The notes: generated by a model from the sequence alone, not told the origin. DNA of 64,000 bases from Bacteroidales bacterium UBA1181 (GCA_002310215.1 DBYR01000018.1:51024-115023); one strand, 5' to 3'. Shown: positions 1-9,446, numbered from the stretch's first letter. Translations and numbers: made by a program.

Positions 1-797
1 ATACCCTCGTTACGGAAGTTCTTGCCGATCTCGTAAACACCCTCGAAACCGCCGACGATCAATCGTTTCAGGTAAAGCTCGGTCGCGATACGCAGGTAGA
101 GGTCCACATCCAACGTGTTGTGGTGGGTGATGAACGGACGAGCGCTCGCGCCACCCGCGATCTGTTGCAGGATAGGCGTCTCCACCTCCATGTAGCCAGC
201 CTCATCCAGAACGCCCCTCAGGGTCTTATAGACCTTGGAACGTTTGATGAAGATATCCTTCACACCGTCGTTCACCACCAAGTCGACGTAGCGTTGGCGG
301 TAGCGCAGCTCAGGATCGTCGAAAGCGTCGTAGGCGACACCATCCTTGTACTTCACGATAGGCAACGGACGGAGTGATTTGCTCAAGACCGTCAGCTCAG
401 CCGCATGAACGGAGATCTCCCCCATTTGGGTACGGAAGACGTAGCCCTTGACACCCACGAAGTCGCCGATGTCGAGCAGTTTCTTGAAGACGACGTTGTA
501 CATGTCCTTGTTCTCGTCCGGACATAAATCGTCCCTTGAGATATAGACTTGGACACGGCCCTTGCTGTCCTGCAGCTCCATGAAGGAGGCCTTGCCCATG
601 ATACGGCGGCTCATGATACGTCCCGCAATAGTGACATCCTTACGGGGAGCGTCATCCGAGAACTCGCTCTTTATGTTTGTGGAATAATCCGTAACTACGT
701 ACTCTGCAGCGGGATATGGGTCGATGCCCATCGCGCGCAACTCCTTGAGGCTCTCTCTCCTCAAGATCTCCTGTTCACTCAAATCCAGTAAGCTCAT
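1..797 (-). CDS. lysS: Lysyl-tRNA synthetase, class II (5' part; cut by window edge)
   Basis: Charges tRNA-Lys with lysine in the cytoplasm. The first 265 codons are visible, starting from an ATG at 797, and the frame runs off the left edge. The start is MSLLDLSEQEILRRESLKEL. An OB-fold anticodon-binding domain follows at about residues 60-140 (DVTIAGRIMSRRIMGKASF). The class II motif 1 region is GYMEVETPILQQIAGGASAR, and the beginning of motif 2 (FRNEG) lies at the very edge. A TATCTTTG promoter element sits 26 bp upstream of the start. The end of the porP transcript lies just upstream on the same strand and is separated by a terminator, so lysS is probably transcribed on its own. The identification is firm; only the 3' part is unseen. 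Confidence 0.95.
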   Translation of the reverse strand, partial: MSLLDLSEQEILRRESLKELRAMGIDPYPAAEYVVTDYSTNIKSEFSDDAPRKDVTIAGRIMSRRIMGKASFMELQDSKGRVQVYISRDDLCPDENKDMYNVVFKKLLDIGDFVGVKGYVFRTQMGEISVHAAELTVLSKSLRPLPIVKYKDGVAYDAFDDPELRYRQRYVDLVVNDGVKDIFIKRSKVYKTLRGVLDEAGYMEVETPILQQIAGGASARPFITHHNTLDVDLYLRIATELYLKRLIVGGFEGVYEIGKNFRNEG

Positions 798-822
798 CAG
801 TATAAAATCTTATAAATGTGCG

Positions 823-830
823 CAAAGATA
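823..830 (-). promoter_or_regulatory. Probable -7 element of the lysS promoter
   Basis: On the minus strand this reads TATCTTTG, a perfect match to the Bacteroidota -7 consensus TAnnTTTG, 26 bp before the lysS ATG. The expected -33 TTTG is not at the usual 19-21 bp spacing; a TTTG occurs only 14 bp upstream. The promoter call rests on the -7 box and position. Confidence 0.45.
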
Positions 831-910
831 CAAAAAAAGTGGTGCAAAATGATGTTCGCGGAAAAGTTTCTGTAGAAGTGTTGCACAAAAAAAACAGAGA
901 AGGGGGAAGG

Positions 911-950
911 AACGAAACAAAAACCGCCGGTGCGGGAAGCACCGACGGTT
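911..950 (-). terminator. Rho-independent terminator of the Ig-protein/porP operon
   Basis: Positions 922-933 and 939-950 form a 12-bp stem with one mismatch and a 5-nt loop. On the minus strand a T-rich tail (TTTGTTTCGTT) follows. It begins 22 bp past the stop of the PorP/SprF gene and insulates lysS from that operon. Confidence 0.8.
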
Positions 951-971
951 CTATGAGCAATAGAATACCGA

Positions 972-1952
972 TTACCAGTAAACGACCGGACAAGGGTATT
1001 TCTCCTTCACGCGGATCACGTAGATGAGGTTCAGCTCATGCGACCATGAACCATTTTTCTTCTTGCGTGAGGTGAATATGTCGTAAACATAATTGGCTTG
1101 GAAACTACCGAACTGCACACCCGCCGTGACGGAAGGCGTATGGACCTCGCTCAGGTTCGTACGATAGGATGCACCGATGATGATCGGGCTGATCAGGGCG
1201 CAGACACCCACATACAAAGCCTGGAAGACATCCTGTTTCTGGTAATAGACCGTACCGAAGAGATAGTTGCTGGAAAGGTCATCACGGCTGAACAAACCAT
1301 TTCTGTACTGCAAGTCGTGGAAGTAGGTCGCATGGGCGACGAACTTACGCTGCAACTGGTTATCCGGTTTATCTAAGAAACCATTCTTTGGCTCACCGAT
1401 ATGATAGATGGCCAAACCTGCGGTCAACCTGTTCTCTATCACATAGGAAGCACCGGCGGAGAAGTCCGGGAAGACGCGGGAGTCGTTCTGGATGTTCTCC
1501 AACGTCTCGTTGGTCACCTCCCTGTAGTAGGGATTGTACTGATCCTCGAAGACCAAATCACCCCCCAAGAAATTCGCGTAGATGGAAGCCTGCACACCCA
1601 AGCGGACGAACTGGCCCTCCGTGGTACGGATCGTGTGGGAATAGATGAAGTCGAAGTCGTTGATCTGATAAGTACCAGCCGCCATGTTATCATACGAATA
1701 GGCGAAGCCGACAGAACACATCTGCTTGTAGAAGTTCTGGTCGTATGAGAAGCGGACCGTGTGGTACTTATTCCCCAGCGCAGGCCACTGCTGACGGTAA
1801 TTCAAGCCGAAGCGGATAGCATTCGCTCCACCCGCCAACGACGGGTTCAAACTAAACGGCACATTGTTATGGTTCGAAAAAGAGTAGTCTTGGGCGAAGG
1901 AGCCCAAAGACGAACAAACAGCCAATAGTATTCCAAAAAATAATCTCTTCAT
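972..1952 (-). CDS. PorP/SprF family type IX secretion outer-membrane protein
   Basis: Predicted outer-membrane beta-barrel of 326 residues. There is a clear signal peptide (cut after about residue 20, SLGSFA/QDYSFSN), and then the family's characteristic opening NVPFSLNPSLAGG and QQWPALGNKYHTVRFSYDQN. The length is normal for the family, and alternating aromatic/hydrophobic strands run to the C terminus. In Flavobacterium, SprF is needed for secretion of the type B substrate SprB, and such genes usually sit beside their substrate. Here the gene starts 7 bp after the stop of the 1,711-residue type B protein and is followed by a strong terminator. I infer that it is the dedicated partner of that protein. 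Whether it also serves the giant protein at 48.9 kb is unknown. Confidence 0.92.
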   Translation of the reverse strand: MKRLFFGILLAVCSSLGSFAQDYSFSNHNNVPFSLNPSLAGGANAIRFGLNYRQQWPALGNKYHTVRFSYDQNFYKQMCSVGFAYSYDNMAAGTYQINDFDFIYSHTIRTTEGQFVRLGVQASIYANFLGGDLVFEDQYNPYYREVTNETLENIQNDSRVFPDFSAGASYVIENRLTAGLAIYHIGEPKNGFLDKPDNQLQRKFVAHATYFHDLQYRNGLFSRDDLSSNYLFGTVYYQKQDVFQALYVGVCALISPIIIGASYRTNLSEVHTPSVTAGVQFGSFQANYVYDIFTSRKKKNGSWSHELNLIYVIRVKEKYPCPVVYW

Positions 1953-1959
1953 TTACAAT

Positions 1960-4900
1960 CTATTTTAGAATCGTTACATAACCTTTCCTTTCTCCGCTTT
2001 TGCCTATGCCCTTGTAGTTACTGTAGTAGTTAACGTACCAGCCATAGATCTCGTTCGGACAAGGGTGACCGTTCAAATCATTTCCATCCCACTTATCGTC
2101 GATGGAGTTACCGACGAACACTGTCTCTCCACATCGGTTATAGATGGTGAATTGGAAGTCGTCGATATACTCGCCACCAAGGAAACGGAACACATCATTC
2201 AACCCGTCACCATTCGGCGAGAACACATTCGGTGCCCAAAAGTCCTTCCAGACATACACATAACCTGAATGTTGGAATACACATCCATCTTCACTGCGAG
2301 CCCTCATATACACTCTGAAGGAATCCTCCGTGACAACATCCACGTCATTGTACATGTACACGACATCCTCGCCCTCGAGAACATCGGACCCATCTCCAGG
2401 ATCCCACGACCATTTCGTGTTTTTAGGGAAAAAGCCTCTAAAATGAACGGTAGGATCTTCCCTTTCTATCACAGGAGGAAGGATCTGGAACGTCATCTCG
2501 TTGTGATCTTTCGGTTTAATCAACATAGAATCGGTCCCTTGGCAACCATTCACATCAGTACCCACCACATACACCATCGTAGGTTCGTCTATCAATGCGT
2601 CTAAGTCGTAAGAGGATGTGCCTGAAATAGTTACATTCTGCGGATCGCTGCTCCATACATAATATGAGGCGCCTTCCGCTTCCATAAAGACCTCGGTCGG
2701 GTCTCCGGGACAACCCTTCTTACGAACTTCCTTCAAAGATACATTTAAATCTGGATAAACCTCTACTTTAATCGTTTTTTTTGCATAACATCCGTCAATT
2801 AATCTTCCCTTGACCATGTAAGTCGCTGAATTTGACAAGGAATAGGAGATCGTGGCGGTACTATCTCCAGTGGACCAAACATACTCGTCGGCTCCCGATG
2901 CGGTCAGCGTAAACGACTGGTTTTTGCACACTGTGGTCTCCCCCATCACGTTCAACGTTGGCATCGGACTAACGGTCACATAGATGTCGAGCGTCGAGGA
3001 ACAATCGCCCTCCGAGCCGATCAACGTGATCAGGGTGTTATTCTCTGGCGTATATACCAAACGTTCTCCGTCTTGGATGAGGTTATCGGTCTTCTTCCAC
3101 GTGTAGTTGGAGGCTCCCGCCGCCAAAAGCACCACATCATCCCCCTGGCAGACGTTCGTCTCACCTGTGTAGGAGAGAACCGGCGGCAAGACGGTGTGTA
3201 CCTTCTTCGTGGCCGTTCCGGAACAGCCATGGGAGTTCCATGCACGCACCTCAAAGAGTTTCTCGCCTACGACAGGCTCGGTGACTTGCGCCTCGGTCTC
3301 GCCCGTGCTCCAGATGAATTGGGCAAGGTCATCACCCGTGGCCGTCAGCGTGACGGAACTGTTCTCACACACTTTATCGGCACCCTCTATCGTGATGAAC
3401 GGATTCGGGCTGACCGTGAATGGCACCTCTACCTTGGTCGCACATCCATTCTCGTTCGTGCCGACCACCGTGACGGTAGCGGAGAGCGATGGCTTGGAGG
3501 CGAAACGGTCACCATCCACCAAGGCATTCCACACGAAGGAGTCAGCACCCCGCGCGATTAGATTCAAGGAGTCTCCCTGGCAGAGATCAGTCTTGCCATC
3601 CACCCAGACAATCGGTGCCGGAAGCACCGTGACCGGAACGTCCACCCTCGCCGTACATCCGCCGGTCGTTCCCTCGACCCAGAGGGAGAGGTTGGTGTTC
3701 GGCGTGGAGACAAATGTGTTAGAGGTGGAGCCATCGTTCCAAACATAGGAGGAGGCTCCTGTGGCGGTAAGGCTAACAGGCAAGCCACGACAGACGGTCG
3801 TCACACCTGTCACCGCAACTTCCGGCAATGGTATCACATCAACCTTCAGATAACGCTTCGTGAAACATCCGGACAGGGTGTCGGTCCCCACCACCTCAAA
3901 GGTAGTCGTCTCGTCCATATAGGTTTGGCACGTCGCTCCCAACATTCCATTGCTCCACTGGAAGACACTGGAGCCTGACAGATCGGAGGCCACTAAGGTC
4001 ACCAAGGATCCCGCACAGACACTTTCCGGTCCGTCTATCGTGAATGACGGTATAGGATGAACATTCACCTGATAGGAGGCGGAAGCGACGCATCCCTGGT
4101 CTGAGGTTCCCTTGACATAGAATATCTGGCTGGATGTCAATGTCTTATCCAAAGAAGACGAGGTTTCGCCCGTGCTCCACTCGTACGAGTCGGCTCCTTG
4201 GGCGTACAACGAAACGGCCTCGCCCGCACATATCTCATTCTTACCATAGATGGCCACCATAGGCACTGGATTGACCATAATAGGAATCTCCTCCTTCGCC
4301 TTGCACTTGCCGTTGGCGCCCTCGACCCAATACATGGTGGTGTTCAGGGTTGGCATACGGTTGACGACAGAGCCTTCCGTCCCATCGTCCCACGTGTACG
4401 ATTGTGCGCCTTCCACCCATAGGTTCAGTTGCTCGCCCTCGCAGATTTCCCGGTTACCATAGACGGTCATCTTCGGAGACTGGATCACAACCTGCTTGTA
4501 CTGGGTCGTCCCAACGCAACCGTTCGTGTCGGTTCCCGCCACCGTGTACGTAGTGGTTTCGAGAGGCGTAACCGTCAAAGTATCACCCGGATAGACGTTC
4601 ATCCAGAAGTATTCAGCCGCACCAGAGGCGGTAAGAATGGCCTGCTCGCCTGAACAAATATCGTCCGGGCCATAGGCGGTGATCACCGGCAACGGATTCA
4701 CCACCACATTCACGCACTTGGTCGTCTTACAACCCGTGGACGTGTAGGTACCCGTCACACAATAAGTAGTATTTTGTTGAGGGGTGAAATGAAGCGTGTC
4801 CCCCTCCGTTGCGGAGCTCCAGATGAACTTGTCCGCATCGCCCCACACCCAAAGCTTGGCAGGCGTGTTGAAGCAGACGGAGGAGTCTCCCTTGATATAA

Positions 4901-7095
4901 ATTGTAGGAGAAGAGGATACACCCACATAAACCTCCTTGTCGTATTGGCAATTGAACTGGTCGATGATGCTCACCCGATAGGTCTGGCTCGTCTCGGCAC
5001 GCTCCGACATGGAGATGTCGTTCGAGATGGTGTCGCCCGTCTGGTTCACCCAAAAGAACTTATTACCGATTTGGGAAGAGAGACAAGACAAGACGATCAT
5101 ATCCCCATAGCAAACCTTCTGATCCCCATCGATGGTGAGGATAGGCTTAGGATTCACCTTCACCATCTTAGTGAAAGTGGACGAGCAACCACGGCTCGAA
5201 ATAACCGTAAGGGAAACCTCATACTCGCCGCCCTCCTTGTATTCGTGGCGAGGCGATGCCTCCGCAGAGTAGTAGCCATCGCCGAAGTCCCAGCGATAGG
5301 TCTTGATCTCATCACGCTTCACCACGCTCTTGTCGATGAAGTCGACCGTCATGTTACAAGTATCCTTATAGTCGAAGTTAGGCTCCAACACGATGGTAGT
5401 CAGCACCGTATCCGTCAGAATCTTCGTGCAGGCGGAGTTGGAACCGATCATCTCACAGCAGTAATGCGCCCCGTCCACGATCTCGTCCTTCGGGATGACC
5501 GCCACGTTGTCCGTGGAGGACAAAGGCATATAGTCGTCGCAACGGTACCAATTATAGGAAACGAAGCCCTCCGGCGCAGTAATCACCGCATCGTCGTTAC
5601 CACAGTTGCGGGGGATGAGTCGCAACGGCTCCGTCTTGCCCCAGAAATAGCCATACGCCTTGTGGCTACCAGCCATCTCCGAATCATTACCCGCATCCAC
5701 CAAGCAGTCGTGGGTGATGATATCGATGACGATCGTATAGCCGATGTAATCCGTCAAATCGTAGCTCACGGTAGACCATGGCTGATAGACATAATCCTCC
5801 GGGCGTTGCTCGTCGCTCGTGTTCCGACCATGCTCCACCTTCGCCTCCGTACAGGTCGCCGGGTTCTGTATCAACGAGTTGTTGAAGCTGGCGTTACCCG
5901 AGAAGGACATACAGTTCAGCGTCACCTCCTTCCCCTCAGGGGAGTAGAGGCTCACATCCACATAGAAAGCAGGCATTTGGTAGGATTCATGCTTGTCATT
6001 GGTAGGCACGTGAAGCACACACGCGTATTTATAGGTGAACAGCGTGCTCTGCTCATTCACGACGAAAGTATAGTGCATTCTCTCCGCATAGGCGCCGGCC
6101 TTCTTGTTTCGGCCCTCCGCATATCCATTATTTCTACCGATTTGTATAACCGCCTCATTGTCAGGGTTCACGTAGAAGTCACTACAAGCGATGATAGGGT
6201 CAGTCTGGCCCAAATCGCTGGAGAGCATCATACGCTGTTCCTTCTTAGCCTGCGCCTCCGTTGTCTTCTCCCACGAATAAACGTAGCTATAGACCGCGTC
6301 CTCGCCTTCACCCTCCACAACGGGGAAATACAAACCCGTATACAAGCCCCAGCCGTCCAACGTTCCGCCGACCTTCAATCCGTCATTCACGATGAGGTTC
6401 TCCTGTTCCCAGTCTATTTCTCCCCAATCATGCTTCTGCTGTTCCTTCGTTTTATGAGGCTTGTGCTCATCCTCCTTGCCGGCCTCTCCGCCAGCGCCAG
6501 GACCGTCCTCTTTTCCGCCTGCGCCCGGACCATCTTCCTTGCCGCCCGCACCTGCGCCCGGACCATCTTCCTTGCCGCCCGCACCTGCGCCCGGACCGTC
6601 TTCTTTGCCACCTGCACCTTGCTCAGCACCTGCACCGCCAGCACCCTCTTCGGCACCACCAGCACCTGCGCCCGGACCATCTTCTTTGCCACCTGCGCCT
6701 TGCTCAGCACCTGCACCGCCAGCACCCTCTTCGGCACCACCAGCGCCAGCGCCAGGACCATCTTCTTTGCCGCCAGCACCTTGCTCGGCACCGCCCGCAC
6801 CAGCACCAGGACCGTCTTCTTTGCCGCCAGCGTCTTGCTCGGCACCTGCACCCTGTTCAGCACCATCGGCGCCTTGTTCGGCGGCACCAGCATCCCCACC
6901 TTGCGCGGGATCGTCTTGCTGTTCATTCGGATCCTCGGCAACATCCGGGTTCTGATCGTCCTCAGGGTCGACCACATCCTCAGCTTGAGCAGTGAGCTGC
7001 TCCTCTTGATCATTCGGATTGACATCCTCCGCGTTCATATACAAGAACGGGAAAGCACATAGGCACATCATGCCTAGAAATTTACTTCTTTTCAT
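1960..7095 (-). CDS. Large Ig/PKD-repeat surface protein with T9SS type B sorting domain
   Basis: Predicted secreted or surface-attached protein of 1,711 residues. Layout: signal peptide (1 to about 22); acidic Gly/Ala-rich low-complexity stretch at about 64-206 with seven KEDGPGAG copies; a lead domain at about 225-560; a PKD domain around residue 600 (RWDFGDGYYS); about 12 Ig-like modules of some 72 residues, each with a PxP-type start, a Cys-x-G motif, a central Trp and a closing Gly-Cys; a second PKD-like segment (WSWDPGDGSD); and a C-terminal domain of about 95 residues beginning APNVFSPNGDGLNDVF. The last is the gliding-motility-associated/type B sorting domain (CHU_C, TIGR04131 type). 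The PorP/SprF gene lies 7 bp downstream. The lead domain is paralogous to that of the giant gene at 48.9 kb. Bacteroidales generally do not glide, so adhesion is the likelier role, but this is inference. Confidence 0.9.
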   Translation of the reverse strand: MKRSKFLGMMCLCAFPFLYMNAEDVNPNDQEEQLTAQAEDVVDPEDDQNPDVAEDPNEQQDDPAQGGDAGAAEQGADGAEQGAGAEQDAGGKEDGPGAGAGGAEQGAGGKEDGPGAGAGGAEEGAGGAGAEQGAGGKEDGPGAGAGGAEEGAGGAGAEQGAGGKEDGPGAGAGGKEDGPGAGAGGKEDGPGAGGKEDGPGAGGEAGKEDEHKPHKTKEQQKHDWGEIDWEQENLIVNDGLKVGGTLDGWGLYTGLYFPVVEGEGEDAVYSYVYSWEKTTEAQAKKEQRMMLSSDLGQTDPIIACSDFYVNPDNEAVIQIGRNNGYAEGRNKKAGAYAERMHYTFVVNEQSTLFTYKYACVLHVPTNDKHESYQMPAFYVDVSLYSPEGKEVTLNCMSFSGNASFNNSLIQNPATCTEAKVEHGRNTSDEQRPEDYVYQPWSTVSYDLTDYIGYTIVIDIITHDCLVDAGNDSEMAGSHKAYGYFWGKTEPLRLIPRNCGNDDAVITAPEGFVSYNWYRCDDYMPLSSTDNVAVIPKDEIVDGAHYCCEMIGSNSACTKILTDTVLTTIVLEPNFDYKDTCNMTVDFIDKSVVKRDEIKTYRWDFGDGYYSAEASPRHEYKEGGEYEVSLTVISSRGCSSTFTKMVKVNPKPILTIDGDQKVCYGDMIVLSCLSSQIGNKFFWVNQTGDTISNDISMSERAETSQTYRVSIIDQFNCQYDKEVYVGVSSSPTIYIKGDSSVCFNTPAKLWVWGDADKFIWSSATEGDTLHFTPQQNTTYCVTGTYTSTGCKTTKCVNVVVNPLPVITAYGPDDICSGEQAILTASGAAEYFWMNVYPGDTLTVTPLETTTYTVAGTDTNGCVGTTQYKQVVIQSPKMTVYGNREICEGEQLNLWVEGAQSYTWDDGTEGSVVNRMPTLNTTMYWVEGANGKCKAKEEIPIMVNPVPMVAIYGKNEICAGEAVSLYAQGADSYEWSTGETSSSLDKTLTSSQIFYVKGTSDQGCVASASYQVNVHPIPSFTIDGPESVCAGSLVTLVASDLSGSSVFQWSNGMLGATCQTYMDETTTFEVVGTDTLSGCFTKRYLKVDVIPLPEVAVTGVTTVCRGLPVSLTATGASSYVWNDGSTSNTFVSTPNTNLSLWVEGTTGGCTARVDVPVTVLPAPIVWVDGKTDLCQGDSLNLIARGADSFVWNALVDGDRFASKPSLSATVTVVGTNENGCATKVEVPFTVSPNPFITIEGADKVCENSSVTLTATGDDLAQFIWSTGETEAQVTEPVVGEKLFEVRAWNSHGCSGTATKKVHTVLPPVLSYTGETNVCQGDDVVLLAAGASNYTWKKTDNLIQDGERLVYTPENNTLITLIGSEGDCSSTLDIYVTVSPMPTLNVMGETTVCKNQSFTLTASGADEYVWSTGDSTATISYSLSNSATYMVKGRLIDGCYAKKTIKVEVYPDLNVSLKEVRKKGCPGDPTEVFMEAEGASYYVWSSDPQNVTISGTSSYDLDALIDEPTMVYVVGTDVNGCQGTDSMLIKPKDHNEMTFQILPPVIEREDPTVHFRGFFPKNTKWSWDPGDGSDVLEGEDVVYMYNDVDVVTEDSFRVYMRARSEDGCVFQHSGYVYVWKDFWAPNVFSPNGDGLNDVFRFLGGEYIDDFQFTIYNRCGETVFVGNSIDDKWDGNDLNGHPCPNEIYGWYVNYYSNYKGIGKSGERKGYVTILK
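6476..6905 (-). repeat. Low-complexity repeat encoding a Gly/Ala/Glu-rich linker
   Basis: Within the 1,711-residue protein this DNA encodes seven KEDGPGAG motifs interspersed with AEQGAGG and AEEGAGG segments; the larger composite unit is about 81 bp. The composition is so biased that several other frames are open here too. It probably forms a flexible acidic stalk just after the signal peptide. Repeated units of this kind can change copy number in frame. Confidence 0.85.
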
Positions 7096-7489
7096 ACACT
7101 AAAAAGCGACGCAAATCGCAACCTATTATATAAACAATACTAAAACACATTCACTATCAACAGCACAAGATCACCCCAATATATATATATCAATGACACA
7201 CTCAAAAGTGCATCGGTTTATGGTCTTATCTCAAAACGACGGCCTATATCATACCGTCAAAACAATCAGTCATTAAGCGAACAATCGCACCCCAAAAATA
7301 GCGATTGAATACATAAAACACAATGAATCAGCGACAAATACAACGAAGAAGCATTTATCATCAGCCAACGGACGTTTTTTTTAGGTAAAAATTAGGAAAC
7401 AAAAAAAGCAGACATCAAATTACTCTAACCCACTAAGGCGACAGGAAGGTAAATACCAATCTCCACGGAGAAGAACCATAACAGACGAA
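7096..7489. other. Intergenic region with no recognised gene
   Basis: This 394-bp AT-rich gap lies between the start of the large Ig-repeat gene and the end of the M16 peptidase gene. It should hold the promoter of the Ig-protein/porP operon, but I find no good TTTG-N20-TAnnTTTG pair. A weak GCGATTTG lies about 20 bp before the ATG. I see no coding sequence, RNA gene or clear terminator. Confidence 0.5.
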
Positions 7490-8728
7490 TTACGCCTTGC
7501 CCGAATAGGTCAAAACAGATAGGTTGTCCTCGCGGAGAAGTTCAGCGGAGACATCCAGCAACATCTCGGGCGTGATTTTATCCAATTGGTCCGCCACGTA
7601 GTCGAGAGACTCGAACTTGTCGAAATAGAGGAAGCTACGGGCCAAGGATATGGATAGATTCTCCCGATTCTCCTGGGCTATCGTCAGTTGTCCCAGCCAC
7701 TGCTTCTTCAGCTGCTGCAGCTTATGCGGGGGAATCAGTTCGGTGTACATGCGCTTCAGTTCGCCCATCACCAAAGAGGTGCACTTCTCCCTGTTCTTCT
7801 CGTCCGTCCCGAAATAGACGGAGAAGATGCCCGTGTCCGAATAAGGGGTAAATACCGATTCCACGTTATAGGCCATACCGTTCCGCTCCCTCAGCAGGAG
7901 ATTCAGCCGGCTGTTCATGCCCGTTCCACCTAATATATTGTTAACCAAGCCAAAAGCCAGGCGCCTATCATCGTTCAGGTCGAAGGCACGGGTACCAATC
8001 ATCACATGAGACTGGCAGGTGTTCTTCCGAATAAGCTTCTGTTGCGGCACGTAGAGGGGAAGCCCCCCACGGGAGGCGTTTGAGGCCACCACCGGCACAT
8101 CCATGAAATACTTCTCCGCCCAACGCTCGATACGCTTGAAATCGATGTTACCGATAGAAAAGAACAATATCCTGTCCGCCGAATAGGTGCGGTCCACGAA
8201 CCTGCGGACATCCTCCGAAACGTAGTGTTTCAAGGCTTTCTTATCGCCCAAAATATATCGTCCCATCGGGGAGCCCGAGAAAATCATGTTCTCGAAATCG
8301 TCGTAGATCAGTTCAGACGGAGAATCCTTGTAGGACTGTATCTCGTCGATGATGACATCCACCTCCTTGTCCATCTCCTTCTGAGGGAAAGTGGAATGGA
8401 AGATCACATCGGCGCAGAGCTCCATCGCCCGTTCGAAGTGGGTAGTCAGCACCGTGGCGTAGACGAAAGTCTCCTCCTTGGTCGTGTAGGCGTTCAGTTC
8501 GCCCCCCACCGACTCCACACGGTTCAGGATATGCCAAGCCTTGCGTTTCCGCGTACCCTTGAAGAGCAGGTGCTCGACGAAATGCGCCATGCCGGACTCC
8601 TCCGGAAGCTCGTCGCGCGTACCCACGTTCACGACGAAACCGCAGTAGGCCACCGGGCTTCTATCACGCATGTGCACCAAGCGGACACCATTAGGCAGTT
8701 TCTTGTATGATATAGGGGGCTCCTTCAT
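7490..8728 (-). CDS. M16 family zinc metallopeptidase
   Basis: Predicted peptidase of 412 residues. The inverted zinc motif HxxEH is visible in HFVEHLLFKGT, and the downstream Glu ligand region is GGELNAYTTKEETFVYATV. The length matches single-unit M16 proteins of the processing-peptidase type (N-terminal catalytic plus C-terminal homologous half). The frame is open further upstream to 9046, but that extension is the shadow of the DUF3109 gene. The ATG at 8728 (MKEPPISYKKLPNGVRL) fits the family start and overlaps the DUF3109 stop in an ATGA arrangement, implying translational coupling. No signal peptide is evident. The substrate is unknown. Confidence 0.92.
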   Translation of the reverse strand: MKEPPISYKKLPNGVRLVHMRDRSPVAYCGFVVNVGTRDELPEESGMAHFVEHLLFKGTRKRKAWHILNRVESVGGELNAYTTKEETFVYATVLTTHFERAMELCADVIFHSTFPQKEMDKEVDVIIDEIQSYKDSPSELIYDDFENMIFSGSPMGRYILGDKKALKHYVSEDVRRFVDRTYSADRILFFSIGNIDFKRIERWAEKYFMDVPVVASNASRGGLPLYVPQQKLIRKNTCQSHVMIGTRAFDLNDDRRLAFGLVNNILGGTGMNSRLNLLLRERNGMAYNVESVFTPYSDTGIFSVYFGTDEKNREKCTSLVMGELKRMYTELIPPHKLQQLKKQWLGQLTIAQENRENLSISLARSFLYFDKFESLDYVADQLDKITPEMLLDVSAELLREDNLSVLTYSGKA

Positions 8729-9315
8729 CCACGATCCTCCATCTTTTTCAGTTCCTCGGCGGCTATCTCCACCTTCTCGTACCAATCCTTGCCGAAGCGG
8801 CGGATCAGCGGTTCCTTCAAGAAAACATACAGCGGGACGTTCTCCTCCTGCCCTTTGGCGAAAGCGCAACGGCAGACCTTCCAACGATGAACGTTCAGTG
8901 CCACCGTCCCATTCCGGAGCGTCTCCAGACGAACAGGGTACAGATGGCAGGATATCGGTTTGTAGAAATCGACACGGCCCTCCCGGTACGCCTTCTCTAT
9001 CGCACATATGCAAGTGCCGTCCTCCTCGAACCGGGAAAAGACGCACTCCCCTTGCCCCACGATAGAGGTGACCAAATCGCCCTCAACGTCCACATAGGAG
9101 ACCCCTTGTCGTTCGATCACCGCCTTGGATTTTTCGGACAGGTCATCCCACACGACAGGCAACACCTCCTCTAGCTTAGCCAATTCAGCCCGCTCCAACG
9201 GGGCGCCGGAGTCACCCTCCACGCAACACTCTCCCTTGCATACGGACAAGTCGCAACAGAACCTCGTGTCGAAGAGGTCCGTGGAAATGATCGTGTCATC
9301 GATTTGAATCATCAT
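8725..9315 (-). CDS. DUF3109 family Cys-rich protein
   Basis: Protein of 196 residues with a conserved cysteine pattern. An N-terminal cluster (FCCDLSVCKGECCVEGDSG) is followed by GECVFSRFEEDGTCICAI, PISCHLYPVR and WKVCRC. This matches the DUF3109 group of Bacteroidota, whose arrangement resembles metal-binding YkgJ-like zinc/iron cluster proteins. The biochemical role is unknown; metal binding is inferred from the cysteines. Its stop overlaps the M16 peptidase start by 4 bp, so the two are co-translated and possibly act together. It is the first gene of this small operon. Confidence 0.85.
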   Translation of the reverse strand: MMIQIDDTIISTDLFDTRFCCDLSVCKGECCVEGDSGAPLERAELAKLEEVLPVVWDDLSEKSKAVIERQGVSYVDVEGDLVTSIVGQGECVFSRFEEDGTCICAIEKAYREGRVDFYKPISCHLYPVRLETLRNGTVALNVHRWKVCRCAFAKGQEENVPLYVFLKEPLIRRFGKDWYEKVEIAAEELKKMEDRG

Positions 9316-9438
9316 AATCCCTACCCTTTATGGTTCAACGCTGTTACAATACTGTTTCAATGCGCGAAAGTAACGTAAATTTTGCTCATTTAGTGCCAAA
9401 GAAAGCATTAATCCGCCCATTTTTTCACAAAAAAAGCA

Positions 9439-9446
9439 TATATTTG
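9439..9446 (+). promoter_or_regulatory. Probable -7 element before the MBL-fold hydrolase gene
   Basis: TATATTTG matches the -7 consensus 40 bp upstream of the ATG at 9486. No clear TTTG lies at the -33 position; the sequence there is T-rich. Confidence 0.4.

Noticed and set aside
6414..7025. Long extra frames (203 codons minus, 164 codons plus) in the low-complexity region
   Set aside because: Products of the Gly/Ala-rich repeat, which leaves most frames open; the peptides are simple Pro/Ser/Ala or Arg/Lys/Val repeats.
4774..7062. A 762-codon plus-strand frame antisense to the large Ig-repeat gene
   Set aside because: It is the mirror of a biased coding sequence; it has no domain or promoter, while the minus-strand gene has a signal peptide, modules and a sorting domain.
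8725..9046. N-terminal extension of the M16 peptidase frame
   Set aside because: It overlaps the DUF3109 coding region in another frame and has no family similarity; ATG 8728 fits the family start.
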